A stretch of 64,000 bases of DNA from Shinisaurus crocodilurus (Eukaryota > Chordata > Lepidosauria > Squamata > Shinisauridae), in contig CM037888.1 of NCBI GenBank assembly GCA_021292165.1, positions 30,555,140-30,619,139 of the forward strand, read 5' to 3'. Positions 48,137 to 62,363 of this stretch are shown here, one piece after another; within the stretch, counting starts at the first letter, position 1; each line of letters begins with the position of its first letter. The notes beneath the pieces are model-generated. The model did not search any database. It had not been told where the DNA came from and saw only the letters and a program-made list of their open reading frames with translations. Both the position numbers and the translations under genes were made by a program.

Positions 48137-48324
48137 GATTTCATAGATCATAGAGCTGGAAGGAGCCTACAAGGCTATCGAGTCTAACCCCCTGCTCAGT
48201 GCAGGAAACTAGAGTAATAGTTTCCTGCATTGAGCCTGGTTATTACCATCCAAGTAATAACCAGGCCTGACCCTGCTTAGCTTTCCACGCTCAGACAAGC
48301 TGAGCCAGCGTAAGCCACAGGCCT
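48137..48324 (-). mobile_element. 5S-rRNA-headed SINE with CR1-like tail, copy 4, rearranged
   Basis: Minus strand keeps AAAGCTAAGCAGGGTCAGGC and the GTTATTACTTGGATG part of the C box, then an internal inverted duplication (TTTCCTGCATTGAG next to its complement) breaks the junction with the CR1 tail. Confidence 0.75.
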
Positions 48325-48424
48325 TGGGAGAGGAGGCTCTGGGTTCGATCCAGGCTAAGTTACTTGAACTTAGTTCCCATGGAAATCATGCCCCAGACTG
48401 ATTTCCATGGGAACTAAATTCAAC

Positions 48425-48428
48425 TAAC

Positions 48429-48472
<44 letters not shown>

Positions 48473-48940
48473 TACAGTATTTGTATACCGCTCCACATCT
48501 AAGTAGATTCTGGAGCAGTGAACAATAAAAAGATAAAAACAGATAAAATAAACAAAAATAATACACTGAGAACAAGGTAATATTCAAATTGTGGTTGGAC
48601 AGCAGAGAAGGCTTCCCGGAACAAGGAGGTCTTCAGCAGGCGTCAAAAGCAGCACAGTGTCGGGGCCTGCCTGACCTCCAGAGGCAGGGAGTTCCACAGA
48701 AATGGAGTCGCCATGCTGAAGGCTCTTTTCCCGGTGGACTCCAATCGGGCCAAAGGTCCATGAGGAACCACCAGGAGCATGCCATCTGATGACCTCAGTG
48801 ACTGGGCAGGTTGATATGGGAGGAGGCGCTCTCTCAGGTAACCTGGTCCCAAGTTGCTTTGGGCTTTGTACACAAGTACCAGAACCTTAAACCTGACCCG
48901 GTAGCAAATAGGCAGCCAGTGTGCTTCCTTCAGCAAACTA
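48425..48940 (-). mobile_element. L2-like LINE, ORF C-terminus and 3'UTR
   Basis: Starts with a (TTA)n run at 48428-48473. On the minus strand a 97-codon frame reads LKEAHWLPICYRVRFKVLVL, VYKAQSNLGPGYLRERLLPY and AFSMATPFLWNSLPLEVRQA, the classic L2 ORF2 C-terminus. It is uninterrupted, so relatively young, but 5'-truncated. Confidence 0.85.
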
Positions 48941-49186
48941 ACTAACCTGGCCTGGATCCAAACCTCTTGCTTTTACTGATTGCTTTAATAATCCTCTATG
49001 TATGAATACAAGGTCGGTTAAAACGTGCTAAGCCAGACTTCCTCAACCTGGTGCCCTTCAGATGTGTTGGACTACAACTCCCATCATCTCCAACCAAGTT
49101 GGGGAAGAGTTAACTAATGCACATAAGTGGTTTCTGAAATCCTAAACTGGGTTGTCACCCAATAAAAAAAATAGTGGCTTAGGGCA

Positions 49187-49240
49187 CTATCCTAAGCAAG
49201 TTTAGACAGAAAAAAGCCCTACAACTCCCAGCAGGCCCCA
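49187..49240. mobile_element. half copy of the GGGCGCAATCCTA MITE
   Basis: AGGGCACTATCCTAAGCAAG, then TTTAGACAGAAAAAAGCCC and TACAACTCCCAGCAGGCCCC; the right arm is absent. Confidence 0.5.
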
Positions 49241-49730
49241 GTCAGCATCATACAAGTGTCAGTTATTTAATCGCTTGATTGATTATTCACTTACATCTCT
49301 ATAGGACCATCCACAGATGATTAAAATCAATGGTTCTAAATTTTAAAAAAGCTCTTCTCCTTTTGCTTTTAGAAGAGGCATTCTTGGCTGTCACATCTTT
49401 AGAAGAGGTATACCATTCCATGTGAAAGAAAGAAGAAGGCCTCTTCTAAAGCAGAGCCTGCCATCCAGGTGTTGTTGTTTTTAAATATTCATTTTAAAAA
49501 TAACTTTTTTTAAAAAAATCCTTTCCTGATTAATCAGGGACACCTTTTTTAATTGATTAATCTAACTAACCAATCAACTAAACGTTGAAGGTTTAGCCCA
49601 TACATTTTAAAAGTTGCAGTTTTCAATCCACAATAATGGCTTTAAGGGTGCAATCCTTACTTAGTGAGTAAGCTCCACTGAATGTAGTGGGACTTATGTC
49701 TGAGTAAACATGCATATCTATGCTGTAAGG

Positions 49731-49865
49731 CAGTATTCTCCAACCTTGGGTCCCCGGATGTTTTTGGCCTACAACTCCCAGCATGCCCCAGCCAGCATAG
49801 CTGGCTGGGGTATGCTGGGAGTTGTAGGCCAAAAACATCCGGGGACCCAAGGTTGGAGAACACTG
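49731..49865. mobile_element. palindromic hAT MITE, CAGTGTTCTCC subfamily
   Basis: Perfect 8-bp duplication CTGTAAGG at 49723-49730 and 49866-49873. Both arms share CCGGATG in place of CCAGATG, showing that the arms stay matched as a hairpin. Confidence 0.93.
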
Positions 49866-49875
49866 CTGTAAGGAA

Positions 49876-50047
49876 TACAGTATTTTTCCATGTATAAGAC
49901 TATACTTTTTCCTAAAATCGCTAGACTAAAAATTGAGGGTCGTCTTATACACGGAAGTAAGCCAAGGAGAGAACCGTGCAGTTGCAAAACTGCCCAGTGG
50001 GAGGCGTCTTATACATGGGGGCGTCTTATAGACGGAAAAATACGGTA
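49876..50047 (-). mobile_element. DNA-transposon MITE with TATAAGACG termini, copy 2
   Basis: TACAGTATTTTTCCATGTAT and CGTCTTATAGACGGAAAAAT ends. Opposite orientation to 10668-10840 and nearly the same length. It lies 3 bp from the end of the adjacent hAT MITE's target duplication. Confidence 0.75.
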
Positions 50048-50064
50048 GATAAGCACATACGAAC

Positions 50065-50400
50065 ATAAAAATAGCTGTGCTGGAGCCGACCAAAGGTCCA
50101 GTGTTCTGTCCCCACAGTGGCAAACCGGAAGCACAACCCCTGTGCTTGACTGTTTATTGACTTGCCACTGGATTGGGTTCAGCCCTGCACAGACACAGGA
50201 ATGCAAGAGCCATGCTGGATCGGATCAAAGGCCTATTTAGTCCAGCGTACTGTTCCCACAGTGGCCAGCCAGGTGCCCCAATGGGAAGCCCGCAAGATGG
50301 GACATGAGCGCAACAGCAGCCTCCCATCGTGTTCTCCAGCTGCTGGTATTGAGAAGCAAACAGCCTCTGGTACTGGAGATAACATATAGACATCATAACT
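50065..50400 (-). mobile_element. CR1 LINE 3' end
   Basis: CATGCTGGATCGGATCAAAG, TTCCCACAGTGGCCAGCCAG and GTGTTCTCCAGCTGCTGGTA: the CR1 3'UTR on the minus strand, possibly two overlapping insertions. Confidence 0.7.
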
Positions 50401-50424
50401 AATAGATTTACAGCAGCCACCTCT

Positions 50425-50537
50425 CCAGATGTTTTGGACCACAATTCCCAGCGTTCCTGAACATTGGCCAATGCTGGCTGAGGCTGATGGGAGCTGAAGT
50501 CCAAAACACCTGGAGGGCACCAGGCCGGGAAAGGCTG
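50425..50537. mobile_element. hAT-like palindromic MITE
   Basis: CTCTCCAGATGTTTTGGACC and GAAGTCCAAAACACCTGGAG are inverted around ACAATTCCCAGCGTTCCTGA. Confidence 0.6.
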
Positions 50538-50620
50538 ATCTATTCAACTTCAATAACACCCTCCCCAAAAATACTGAGTTTACGATTAGTAAGAACAGCG
50601 TGCCTTCAGAATACAGGTTA

Positions 50621-51469
<849 letters not shown>

Positions 51470-51484
51470 GCATGATACATTTGA

Positions 51485-51755
51485 TTGATTGTTTGTATTT
51501 ATGAATCGCCCATCTGGCCGGCAAACCAGCCACTCTGGGCGATGTACAACTTGATTAAATATAAAATACATTTAAAACAGTATAAAACAGTATAAAATTT
51601 TAAAATCTTAACCCACCCCATATTCCCGCCTGAATAGCCATGTTTTTAGTGAGCAGCGGAAGCTCAGCAGAGAGGGGGCATGGCGGAGGTCACTAGGGAG
51701 AGAGTTCCACAGTATGGGGGCCGCCACAGAAAAGGCCCTCTTCCTCGTCCCCACC
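51485..51755 (-). mobile_element. L2-like LINE 3' end
   Basis: Minus-strand translation includes RAFSVAAPILWNSLPSDLRH and SLLSFRCSLKTWLFRR, then the 3'UTR shared with 565-870. Confidence 0.75.
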
Positions 51756-52069
51756 CCATAAATTCCCCATCCCATAAATTCCCCATAAATGACAAACGCT
51801 TCCCGCTCAAGTAGACTGGAACTTTCCGGCCTAATCTCTGAGGCAGGAGCAACACATCTCCCCTTTGACAAAAGAAACGAAAGGCAACCCAAGGCATTTC
51901 CTCCAGCTCCTTCCTGGTGGAATAAACACAAGGGTCTTAAGGTGGGGAGCCCCCCCCCCAAAAAAAGTAAGCTAAAGAAGTACGGATCTTGCAGAAACAC
52001 AACGTTCACCTTTGCAGTCAACCCTGAGTTCCAACCTGAAGATAGCGGAAAAGCAATTAGGCAATTTCA

Positions 52070-53477
<1,408 letters not shown>

Positions 53478-53894
53478 TCAAAATGTTCTAATCAAACCAA
53501 ACTTTTGTTTAAAAGCAATCCAGTTTCTCCAAGTCCAATGTTGCTTTTGATTTGGTGTTTGCATACAAAAGAAGATCTTGTATATTAATAGAGTATGGGG
53601 CAGAACACAATGGACAAAGACACCTTCCAGCCTCCTGTGGGAATTCCATCTGCAAGGAAGAGCCATCCAGAGTGCGGAAGATGTTCTGCTGTCACTCGGA
53701 AACAACGCTGGGGAGGAGTCTCAATCTGGTCCTGATGGCTCCAGCCATGGAGACTCAAGGTCTTATCTTCGTAGGCCTATCCTGAGCTAGGTTTCACACT
53801 CCTGTGATGAAATGCTGGAGAATGGCTCTTGTTGTATCCCATTCTTCAAAGGTGTCTGGATAGCATATGGTGGTGGTGGTGGTGGTGCTGGTAT

Positions 53895-54005
53895 CACATT
53901 TTATCCTCATAGCAACCCTGTGAAGTAAGTCAGGCGGAAAGCTAGAGACCTTCACAAGGTTTACCCTCCAGCTTTTTGACTGAGTGGAGCTTTGAACCCA
54001 GGTTT
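53895..54005 (-). mobile_element. Sauria-type SINE fragment
   Basis: TTTTATCCTCATAGCAACCC and a diverged box B complement (GAGCTTTGAACCCAGG). Confidence 0.5.
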
Positions 54006-54025
54006 CTCTGATCAATGTTTGCCAT

Positions 54026-54138
54026 ACCTCACAGGGTTGTTGTGAGGATAAAATGGAGAGGAGGAGGAGGATTATGTAAGCCGCCTTGGGTTCCTTGCAG
54101 GAAAAAAGGTGGGGTATAAATATAATAAATAAATACCA
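54026..54138 (+). mobile_element. Sauria-type SINE, 5'-truncated
   Basis: CCTCACAGGGTTGTTGTGAG, AAGCCGCCTTGGGTTCCTTG, GGTGGGGTATAAATATAATA and an AAATAAATA tail. Confidence 0.75.
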
Positions 54139-54409
54139 TCCACCACATCACCCTGATGCTCTCTGACTGACAGATGCATCTTAAGATCTGTGATGTCACA
54201 AAGCCGTTCCAAAAATGCTGGCAGCAGTGTTAATCCAGCTGTCTGTCTGTCTGTCTATTTGCTGGTGAGAAAATCCATTTCTCCCCAACTACTGTGAGGA
54301 TCACAGCTGTGGGAAGTCCGAGGGGGGTGGCGGAAGTTGTCATTCTCCTGGTGCTTCGACCCTGCTGGCCCTGGTTCCACTGCACCACTGGCTGACAGCT
54401 GTTCCCCGG

Positions 54410-54537
54410 GGGTCTCAGTCAGTGAAGGGTCTTCCCTCCCCGCCGCTCCCTGATCTTTAACAGGAGATGCTGGTGACTGAACCTGGGACCTTCTGCATCG
54501 TAAGCATGATGAGCTCTACCACGAAGCTACGGTCCCT
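54410..54537 (-). mobile_element. second-type tRNA SINE
   Basis: Complement of the head: box B region GACTGAACCTGGGACCTTCT, then GTAAGCATGATGAGCTCTAC and GAAGCTACGGTCCC at the 5' end. Confidence 0.65.
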
Positions 54538-55029
54538 TTCCTGCTCTGCTTTCTCCTGCCCTTATTCCCCCCTTCCTCAGTTTTGACCTCAAGCACTAAA
54601 CTACAGGATCAGGTCCACCCATAAAAGTCACGGAAACCTGAGCGCTTACGAGGGCTTGTTATCTGTTGAAAAGAATCTGGGGTTGACCGTTTGCCTTTTA
54701 ACCAACCAATCCATTCATTACTCAGTTCAGCGTAAGTAAATCTGCATGTCACCCCAATCTCAACACTGGTGTCTTTTTGAGATGCTGAAGGAAGCACAAA
54801 AGCTCATAGTTTCAGCAACGGAAGCAACCTGCTCGTTCTTAAAAGGGGAGGCAGCCCTGGGTACTTCCTTTGACATATTCCTTCTTGCAGTGATGTCGCA
54901 ACTCTTTTGGAAGCAAACGAGTGCACACTTAATTCTCAGACTCACCGATTATAATGTCCGCTCGTTGATTAAAATTGCTCCCCCACCGAACAATGTTTCC
55001 ACAGCCTAATCTGTTGAGTAGACAGGTTA

Positions 55030-55150
55030 AAGGCACAATCCTATGCACGGTAAGACAGAAAAAAGTCCTACAACTCCCAGCATAGCTTACTGGGGGATGC
55101 TGGGAGTTGTAGGACTTTTTTCTGTCTAAACGTGCATAGGATTGCGCCCT
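55030..55150. mobile_element. palindromic MITE, GGGCGCAATCCTA family
   Basis: AGGCACAATCCTATGCACG and CGTGCATAGGATTGCGCCCT arms, with TCCTACAACTCCCAGCAT mirrored across the centre. Flanks TTA and TAA. Confidence 0.8.
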
Positions 55151-56461
55151 AAAGCTTGCAAACCTAATTACGAGATAAAGAATGAAGGGTTTTTATAAAG
55201 CCTCTCCTCATTTGGGGTCCTTTGTTTCCTTTGCACGCATGCAGCCCATGGGCCCTCCCTAGAAAAAGGGCGAGTGGAGAATGGTGGAGTTTTTCCAGCT
55301 CTGCGGCAGCAACTGCAGACCGGCCTCTTGCTCCCTGCAGAATAATGGAAGGAAACCGCGGACAGATCCCCCTTTTTTCTCCCCTTCCCTCTGCGGAACA
55401 GCTGCTCAAAGCTTGAATCTATTCCCAAGGGAGATTCTCGGGGGCTCAATAGGATTTCAAGCTCCTCTTCTGGAAAAGGGTGAGAAAGTTCACAGCAGAC
55501 AGCACAGCACTGCTCAGTTGTCCCGTATTTCGGCTGCTGACAGCTGAGAGCTGCATGGCCTGCCCGCCTCCCCCCGCCCCGGTAACACCACCACCACCAC
55601 CACCACCAGTAAGCCACGCTGGAACTCAAGCGGCTTGAAGCAGAGCGCTTGCGGAATGCAGAGGGCAGAAACGACGGCACGGCAGCCGTCAATCACTGCA
55701 CGCGGGCCTCCACTAGAGCATGTTTCCGAGAACCATCTCTAAGGCCGTGCCGCAGGCGTTCTGAGGCAGGGTGGGTGGCTAGGCTGTGGACAGGTTTCTG
55801 GGTGCAAAGTTCTTCATACGTTACGGCTGAAAGCAACTCTATGGTCTCATCCCAACAAGCAAAGGCTGCCCCAGGCCTATCTCAAAAACGTTCCTAGCTG
55901 TAGCCATGCTGTGCCCGGTTCAAAACTTCTCAGCAAACCTTTGCATAAAAGAGAAGAAAAAGTAGCGACAAGTGGCTGCTGACAAAGAGATTTAGGCAAC
56001 CCTTGTTTCTTCAGGGTGTTGTTCCTGCATTATTGGCTGCTTTCCTGTTTACCTGACAGTCGTCGCTCGTCTTATTTCCAGCACTGCTGGGAGTACAGAT
56101 GGTCAGCCTGCCATTCAGGGAACCACTGTGGCTTTCCAGCAAGCCAATGCGTTCCTTGAGAACTGGGATTTAAGAGGCTGGTATTGGAGATGATACCGGG
56201 AGAACTTCATTTCCACTGACAGCCCTTATCGCTCGCTGTGGCCGTGTCCCACAAAAAAAACGTGTTTTCTAAATCAAATATTTACGCAAGATACGAGTGC
56301 CAGGTAGAGCCAGCAGCCAAGTGCAGCTCGCTCTTTTTTCTAGGAGAAAGCAGAGGGGTGGGATTAAATGGAACACCAGGAGGGGGGGACACGATCCATG
56401 GTGGAAGGGATCCTGTCCGAGAAAGGGAGCACATCCTCTAGAGGAGTAAAAAGTTTGCTTT

Positions 56462-56745
56462 AAATTGATGGCCACCAATTTGGACAGCTTTAAAAGGGGA
56501 TTGGACAAATTCCTGGAGGAGAAGGCTATCAATGGCTACTAGTCCTGATTGGCTATAAGCTTCCTCCAGTGTCAGAGGCAGTGAGCCCCTGTACACCAGT
56601 TGCTGGGGAACATGGGTGGGAGGGTGCTGTTGTACTCCTGTCCTGCCTGTGGGATCCCGTGGGCAGCAGGTTGGCCACTGTGTGAACAGAATGCTGGATT
56701 AGACGGACCCTTGGTCTGATCCAGCATGGCTCTTTTTCTGTTCTT
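56462..56745 (+). mobile_element. CR1 LINE 3' end
   Basis: TTGATGGCCACCAATTTGGA, AAAAGGGGATTGGACAAATT, GAACATGGGTGGGAGGGTGC and CTGGATTAGACGGACCCTTG. Confidence 0.8.
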
Positions 56746-57381
56746 ATGCTCTGCTGGAAAGGGAAGGGAGAATGCACCAGCTCAGCACCACACCAAAAAT
56801 AACAATAATCCCTCCTGCACATCCATTTACTTCCCCCTACAAGCGCAGGTGTGATCCATCTTTGCCCCGAAGAGGCAAAGAGTTACCGAGAAGCTGTTAC
56901 TGAGGAAGCTCAGCCTTGTCGTCTTTTTAAGTATCATCTTGACCCCAGATCTCCAGTTGTCTGGGAAGGCAAACTAAGCGGAGGCTCAGAGACAGCCAGG
57001 ACAAGAAAGTTGCCGTTTTTAATTGCTGACCTGCTGTAATTAATTAATTGCTGTAATTAATCAGTAGGCGGAAATCTCGTCTGCTGTGCTTAGCAGGTGC
57101 CTTCTTCTTGCCCAGTCCCTGACCTAATCAGTCTATCCGAGGCACACCCTGAACTGGCCAATCCAGAGTTGGTAGTGTTGCCGCTACTGGTAAACACATT
57201 AGCACACATTAAAATTAGAGACGTCTGCCTAAAATGTGCACACAGAGCCCAATTTTGCACATCACCTCTGCATTACACCCATCACCCATGGCGGGGAAAA
57301 GACAGTTTCACTAGTTCTAAAGGTACCCTTCTCTTTTGATTTTGGGAAAAAACCCTCCACCAGGTAACTGACCCTATAAGA

Positions 57382-57785
57382 TAGGGGTGGGGAACTTTTT
57401 TCAGTCCAAGGACCGAATTCCAATCGGGGAAGGGTCTTGGGGGCCTCATTCCATCTGTGGGCAGGGCCAAAGGCAAGTGGGTGTAGCCAAAGGCAGCAAG
57501 GGTAGAACCAAATGTGATTCTTACCGATTTTATGCCTATTCAGAAGTAAGCAGGTCAAGCCTGTCTACTCAGAAGTAAGCAGGACTGAGTCACTCAGCAG
57601 CTGCCTCCCCAGGCCCCGTCACACTCTCCCCTGAAGGGAAAAGCTCTTATCTCCGATCAGCTGCTAATCGGAGATAAGAGTGTTTCCCTGCTGGGAGAAG
57701 AGGTGGGGCCTGGGGAAGAAGCTGGCAGGCTGGATGGGGAATCTCCTGTGGGCTATATTCAGCCCCTGGATCAGACATTCCCCAC
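57382..57785. mobile_element. hAT-like element, CAGGGGTGT-related
   Basis: TAGGGGTGGGGAACTTTTTT on the left and GATCAGACATTCCCCACTG on the right, with inner AGCTCTTATCTCCGATCAGC forming a strong hairpin (57643-57680). Confidence 0.55.
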
Positions 57786-60153
57786 TGTTTATATTCTGAC
57801 CTCTGACCCAAGTGGTATTTGCAGGTGTGTCTGCCACGTATTACCCTAGTCTCCATATTTGGTATTAGGCTTCTCCTTTCTCCAGCTCCCCTTAGAGTTA
57901 ACCAAAGAATTGCTGGTTCAAGCTGAGTTCTGCTTCTGTAATCCAGGGTTGGGAAGAACCATTTTGTTTTCCACTAGAAGCCACACGTCTGCCAACCAGA
58001 GTCAGGTGCAAAATAGTAGCTCAGGAAGGTGGACACAGAATTGAGGAACAAAATTTGAGCACATGCACAGCCCGGGAATTTGTTGTCAGTAACAGAACTG
58101 GAGCTTACAGACAAATCTACTCCTGTTTGTCACCAACCCTAAGCTTTCTTGATTTCATCAGTCTAATTTAGGAGGAGAAGAGTTTTTTTGTTGTCGTCGC
58201 TACTGTAAAATCATTGGGAACCAGGAACTCTTGCTGATCCTCTGCAGTCTGCAAATCACCTGGAGATCTACCAGCAGAATCCGATCTACTTCCATACCGC
58301 CCTTGGAGTAATCAACCTTTCGTTTCTGTAACAAACTCACATATTATTTCTGTTGTTTCGTACTAAGATGGTGTATTCTTGCTGCTAAGCTCTAGTCTTC
58401 TGTCTGATTACTAATTCTCCCTGGTATAAGTGCAACCTCTCCATGGTACGCTATGGCTCTTAGTTAAAGAACAGAAAAATAGGTGTTCACCCTGCATATG
58501 TGAACATTACACACATGGATGAGGACACGCTGTAACAAAGAACAAGCATCAAGAACAAAGACAACTCTCTCCCTAAAGTCCACCCTGCCCAGGAAGCTGT
58601 TGCTTAACCCCTTTTATATCCTTATCAGAACTATGTTATTCTGCATTAAATGGGACAGGGGGCAAAATCTGCACCAAAATAATTTTTTTTTTTAGTTTAT
58701 TTTACCGGTACTTCTTAAAATATTTATACCCTGCCTTTCCATGGGAGTCTCGATACTGCACCAAGAAAAACGAAATCCTGGGCCCTGTATGGATCATGCC
58801 AATGAAATATGCTCGCATAATTTCCTTTGTTTTAACTAATTCTGTAATATTCAGTGCTTTTCATACATAAGTATTCCTCCACTAACTGAGCGGAGGGGAA
58901 GACACACACAATGTACGGCACTGAACCCTACCATCAAGTATGACAAATCTTATTCAATCATACCCACCCACCCCACCCCCCAAATGTCTGAGACGTCAGC
59001 AAGCATTGCTCACACACTTTCAAGCATATTTTCAAGGCCATAAAGACTAGAAACTTGTTTTTAAAAACTACAGTGAAAACTGAGAGATTCTAGGAAGCTA
59101 AATTCTATGCACAACACCACATTCTTTGTCCCTTCCCCACCTCCCAAACACACATTCTATGGAGTTGGGAGACAAATGTAGACTACCCCGAAGAAATTTA
59201 TTTTGGGGAGAAACTTTGTGGGTGGGTGGGTGGGGTGGCTTAACGTTTTTTGCGTTACACTTAAGGACAAACGAAGGTGGGAGAGAGAGAGGCAGGGAAG
59301 TTCTTGATCACCCGATTTGAGGTCTGGAAGGGGAACTTAAGTGACCAGGGCTACTCTCCACCGAGATATTTCCTCCACATGACAACAACTTCTCCATTTC
59401 AGGACTGTGAAAAAGATCTGCTTGTAAAGGCTCCCAGATCCTTGTACCCGTTTGGAATGCGGCTCCCCAAGGAGCGTCTGGAAATTTACACCGTGAAGTC
59501 TGCCCAGCCCGAAACATCTGCCGCTCGCACAGCAACAACCCCGGCTGCAGTTGCTGCTGGTATCTCCCCGCTACCAACAAGGAAGCAAACACCTCTCTGT
59601 GACCTTCGAGGAAGACCCACTCAGCTTTAAAGCAGCTTCTAGCCTAAGAGAGAAATACATCGGCCCTATCCGATGTAGCGGGGCTGACCCCAAGCTTGCT
59701 GACCTCCTCCGACACTCTAGGAGAACAGAGCTTCCCTACCCCGACTGGTTCAGATCGGGGGGCTGGTATGCTAAACCAGAGTTTAACCAAATGTTAGTAG
59801 CTTTTATTGTGCTGTCTGTCAGAGGTTGCCTGTAGGAAAAGGGAATCCTGCCCAGTCTGCGGAGGCTGCGGCAAACAGCTCCGATGCGATTGGCCTGGGG
59901 GCAGTCACATCATAGGCCCAGATAAGCAACCCAGGTCCTGCTGGGCCTCAAATAAGGGAAACTGCACCAGCCGGAGTTAGGGACTCACAATATCATTCAA
60001 CCCAGTGGTATTTGAAGGAACCTGGGAATCCCTCAGCCATGACTATGTATTGGGTTATATTATCAATCCATCCGTACTGGTTAAATCCAAATGCCTTAGA
60101 CCCAGCAACCTTCCACCCCTTTTGATAACAAATGCCTTAAGTTTAAATTGTTA

Positions 60154-60299
60154 CAGGCACAATCCTATGCATGTTTAGACATTTTTAAAAAAGGCCTACA
60201 ACTCCCAGCATGCCCCAGCCAGCCATGCTGGCTGGGGCATGCTGGGAGTTGTAGGTTTTTTGTTTTTTGTTTTGTCTAGACATGCATAGGATTCTGCCT
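60154..60299. mobile_element. palindromic MITE, GGGCGCAATCCTA family, extended centre
   Basis: CAGGCACAATCCTATGCATG and CATGCATAGGATTCTGCCT arms; the inner CCCAGCATGCCCCAGCCAGC is perfectly mirrored, giving a long hairpin. Confidence 0.8.
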
Positions 60300-60498
60300 T
60301 AATACCCTCAAAGAGGTGACCAGACAGGGGTGTGACAAAGCCCACTGAAATGACTTTTATTTAAGCCTCCCCTTTCTGACTTTACCTCAGCAGTAACAGG
60401 AGGAACTGAAGACAATGCTCCTTCCTGCACCAGTGTTGCACCAGCTCCCAGAAAGAACAATGCTGACACAGGAAGAAACACACGTAATGAGAGCCCAG

Positions 60499-60775
60499 AG
60501 TATGGGTTGAGTATGGGTTGTCATGGAATTGTGAGCCGTCGTTGAATCGTGGATTGCTATTGAATCGTGGGTTGTCGTTACGTTTGAACCCTGCACCATG
60601 GTTTAACTATGCGTTCTGAACCACAATGATTAACCACAATCCATGGGTTCTCTTCCTGGGTTGTTCGTGGTTAACAGCCCATAGTTAAACCATGGTGTAG
60701 GGTTTGTATGTAACGACAACCCAAAATTCAACAACCACCCCACGATTCAACAACAACCCATACTCAACCCATACC
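60499..60775. mobile_element. foldback element with repeated GGGTTGTCG units
   Basis: Left arm has GTATGGGTTGAGTATGGGTT and three GTTGAATCGTGG-type units; the right arm has the complements (CACGATTCAACAACAACCC, CATACTCAACCCATA) and ATGGTTTAACTAT is mirrored by ATAGTTAAACCAT inside. Repeated subterminal units resemble hAT or Harbinger ends. Confidence 0.65.
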
Positions 60776-61775
60776 CTGGGTTGTCGTTGCATGAGAACCA
60801 GGCCACTGTGCCATTGGCCGCTCTCATGTCACTCCAGCCTGCTGGCATTACTGGAGCAGTGTGGGAAGAAGGAGGGGATTATGGGGGCTCTAACTGGCTT
60901 GCAACACCACACATGCGTGGAACATCTTTGCTGAATCTCAGCTGCCTCCTTAAAGCTAATATATATATATATATATATTTCATGTACACACAGCCCAATA
61001 GCCAAAGCTCTCTGTAATAATTATATTCTTCTTCTTACTATTCTTATTGCTTGGTTTAACATCAACAACAGAAATGGCTTCCCAGCAGATGTCGCTTGCT
61101 GCCCTTGATCGCTTTGGAAAATAAAGAAGCAAGCAAAGGGATCAGCCACCTGCCAGAGATGTCAAGATGTCAGCCATCTCGGGGTGGGGGGGGTTGGTTC
61201 CTTGTTAAAGCAAAACAAAACCCCGAACGAAGTATGCGTCATCCGCATGTGGGTTTTGTCACCCACAGTCCTGTTTGGCTACTTTCTGCCTGCCTCTGGG
61301 GTGAGGAGCGGAGAGATTCATTTATCTCAGGAAAGAAAAAGATGGTGTGCCGATTTTTTAAAAAAGCAGATAAAACAATGGTTTTCAAACCATGTTCCAG
61401 GGGGAACCTTAATTTTTCTTTCTGAAAAACCTTAATAGGACTATTTATTTATAAATTAAAACAGTTCTATATAACCACCTTTCAGCCCTAACAAGCCCCC
61501 CCCCCCCCCAATAATGACAGGCAACCTTCCCTGGCAACCTTCCCTGACAGAAAATTTGCCCCCTCCTCACACTTCTACTACTACACTACTATCTACTATG
61601 ACACCGCTTCAAAGTCGGCTGTGCACAAGTGTTGGGAGTGTCCGAGGGTCAGCTGAAGTAGGGCAATATTGAGGTCTACCAGGCCTGGTCAACTCACCAC
61701 ACACATACGAGTGGGCAGCTTACAACACACCCAGGAGCAGCTAAAACGCACCAAGTTTTTTAAAAAAATTGTTTG

Positions 61776-62165
61776 TTTGTTTGTTTGTTTGTTTACTTAT
61801 TTATTTATTACATTTATACCCCGACTTTTTCCCTCCAAGGAGTCCAAGGCGGCTTACACGATCCTCCTCCTCTCCATTTTATCTTCAAAACAACCCTGTG
61901 AGGTAGGTGAGGTTGAGTCAGTGACTGGTCCAAACTCGCCTAGGGAGCTTCATGGTTGAGTGGGGACTAGAACCCGGACCTCCCAAGTCCCAATCCAACC
62001 TTCTAACCCAGGGCTCTCCAACCTTGGGTCCTCAGATGTTGCTGGCCTACAGCTCCCAGCATACCCAGCCAGCATGGCTAATGGTAAGGGATTCTGGGAG
62101 CTGTCATCCAGCAACATCTGGGGACCCAAGGTTGGAGAGCCCTGCTCTAACCACTGCACCACCAG
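61776..62165 (-). mobile_element. Sauria-type SINE interrupted by a hAT MITE
   Basis: GTTT and TTTA runs (61770-61810) form the tail complement; then TTTATACCCCGACTTTTTCC, CCATTTTATCTTCAAAACAA, box B complement ACTAGAACCCGGACCTCCC. Box A (CTAACCACTGCACCACCA) appears only after the MITE at 62009-62144. Confidence 0.85.
62009..62144. mobile_element. palindromic hAT MITE, CAGGGCTCTCC subfamily, nested in the SINE
   Basis: Flanks TTCTAACC (62001-62008) and CTCTAACC (62145-62152), an 8-bp duplication with one mismatch copied from the SINE box A region. Confidence 0.92.
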
Positions 62166-62259
62166 TATCTACTGGTGGATTTAAAATTTTTACCTCAGCT
62201 TTCCTCAAAACTTCCAAGGCAGCTAACAGAGTCACTTAAAACATCATAGCTATAATTAA

Positions 62260-62363
62260 AGGCACAAGCTTATGCAAGCTTAGACAGAAAAAAGGCCTAC
62301 AACTCCCAGCATGCTGGGAGTGTAGGCCTTTTTTTCTGTCTAAACTTGATAGGATTGTGCCCT
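62260..62363. mobile_element. palindromic MITE, GGGCGCAATCCTA family
   Basis: AGGCACAAGCTTATGCAAGC and CTTGATAGGATTGTGCCCT arms, centre CAACTCCCAGCATGCTGGGA. Confidence 0.75.

Noticed and set aside
48643..48936. Uninterrupted 97-codon frame as a host gene
   Set aside because: It is the C-terminus of an L2 LINE reverse-transcriptase ORF (WNSLPLEVR signature) without the rest of the protein.
55168..55692. 174-codon minus-strand frame as the missing Ig2 exon or an alternative first exon
   Set aside because: It contains poly-Trp from a CAC microsatellite and no Cys/Trp Ig pattern; splice sites do not fit phase 1.
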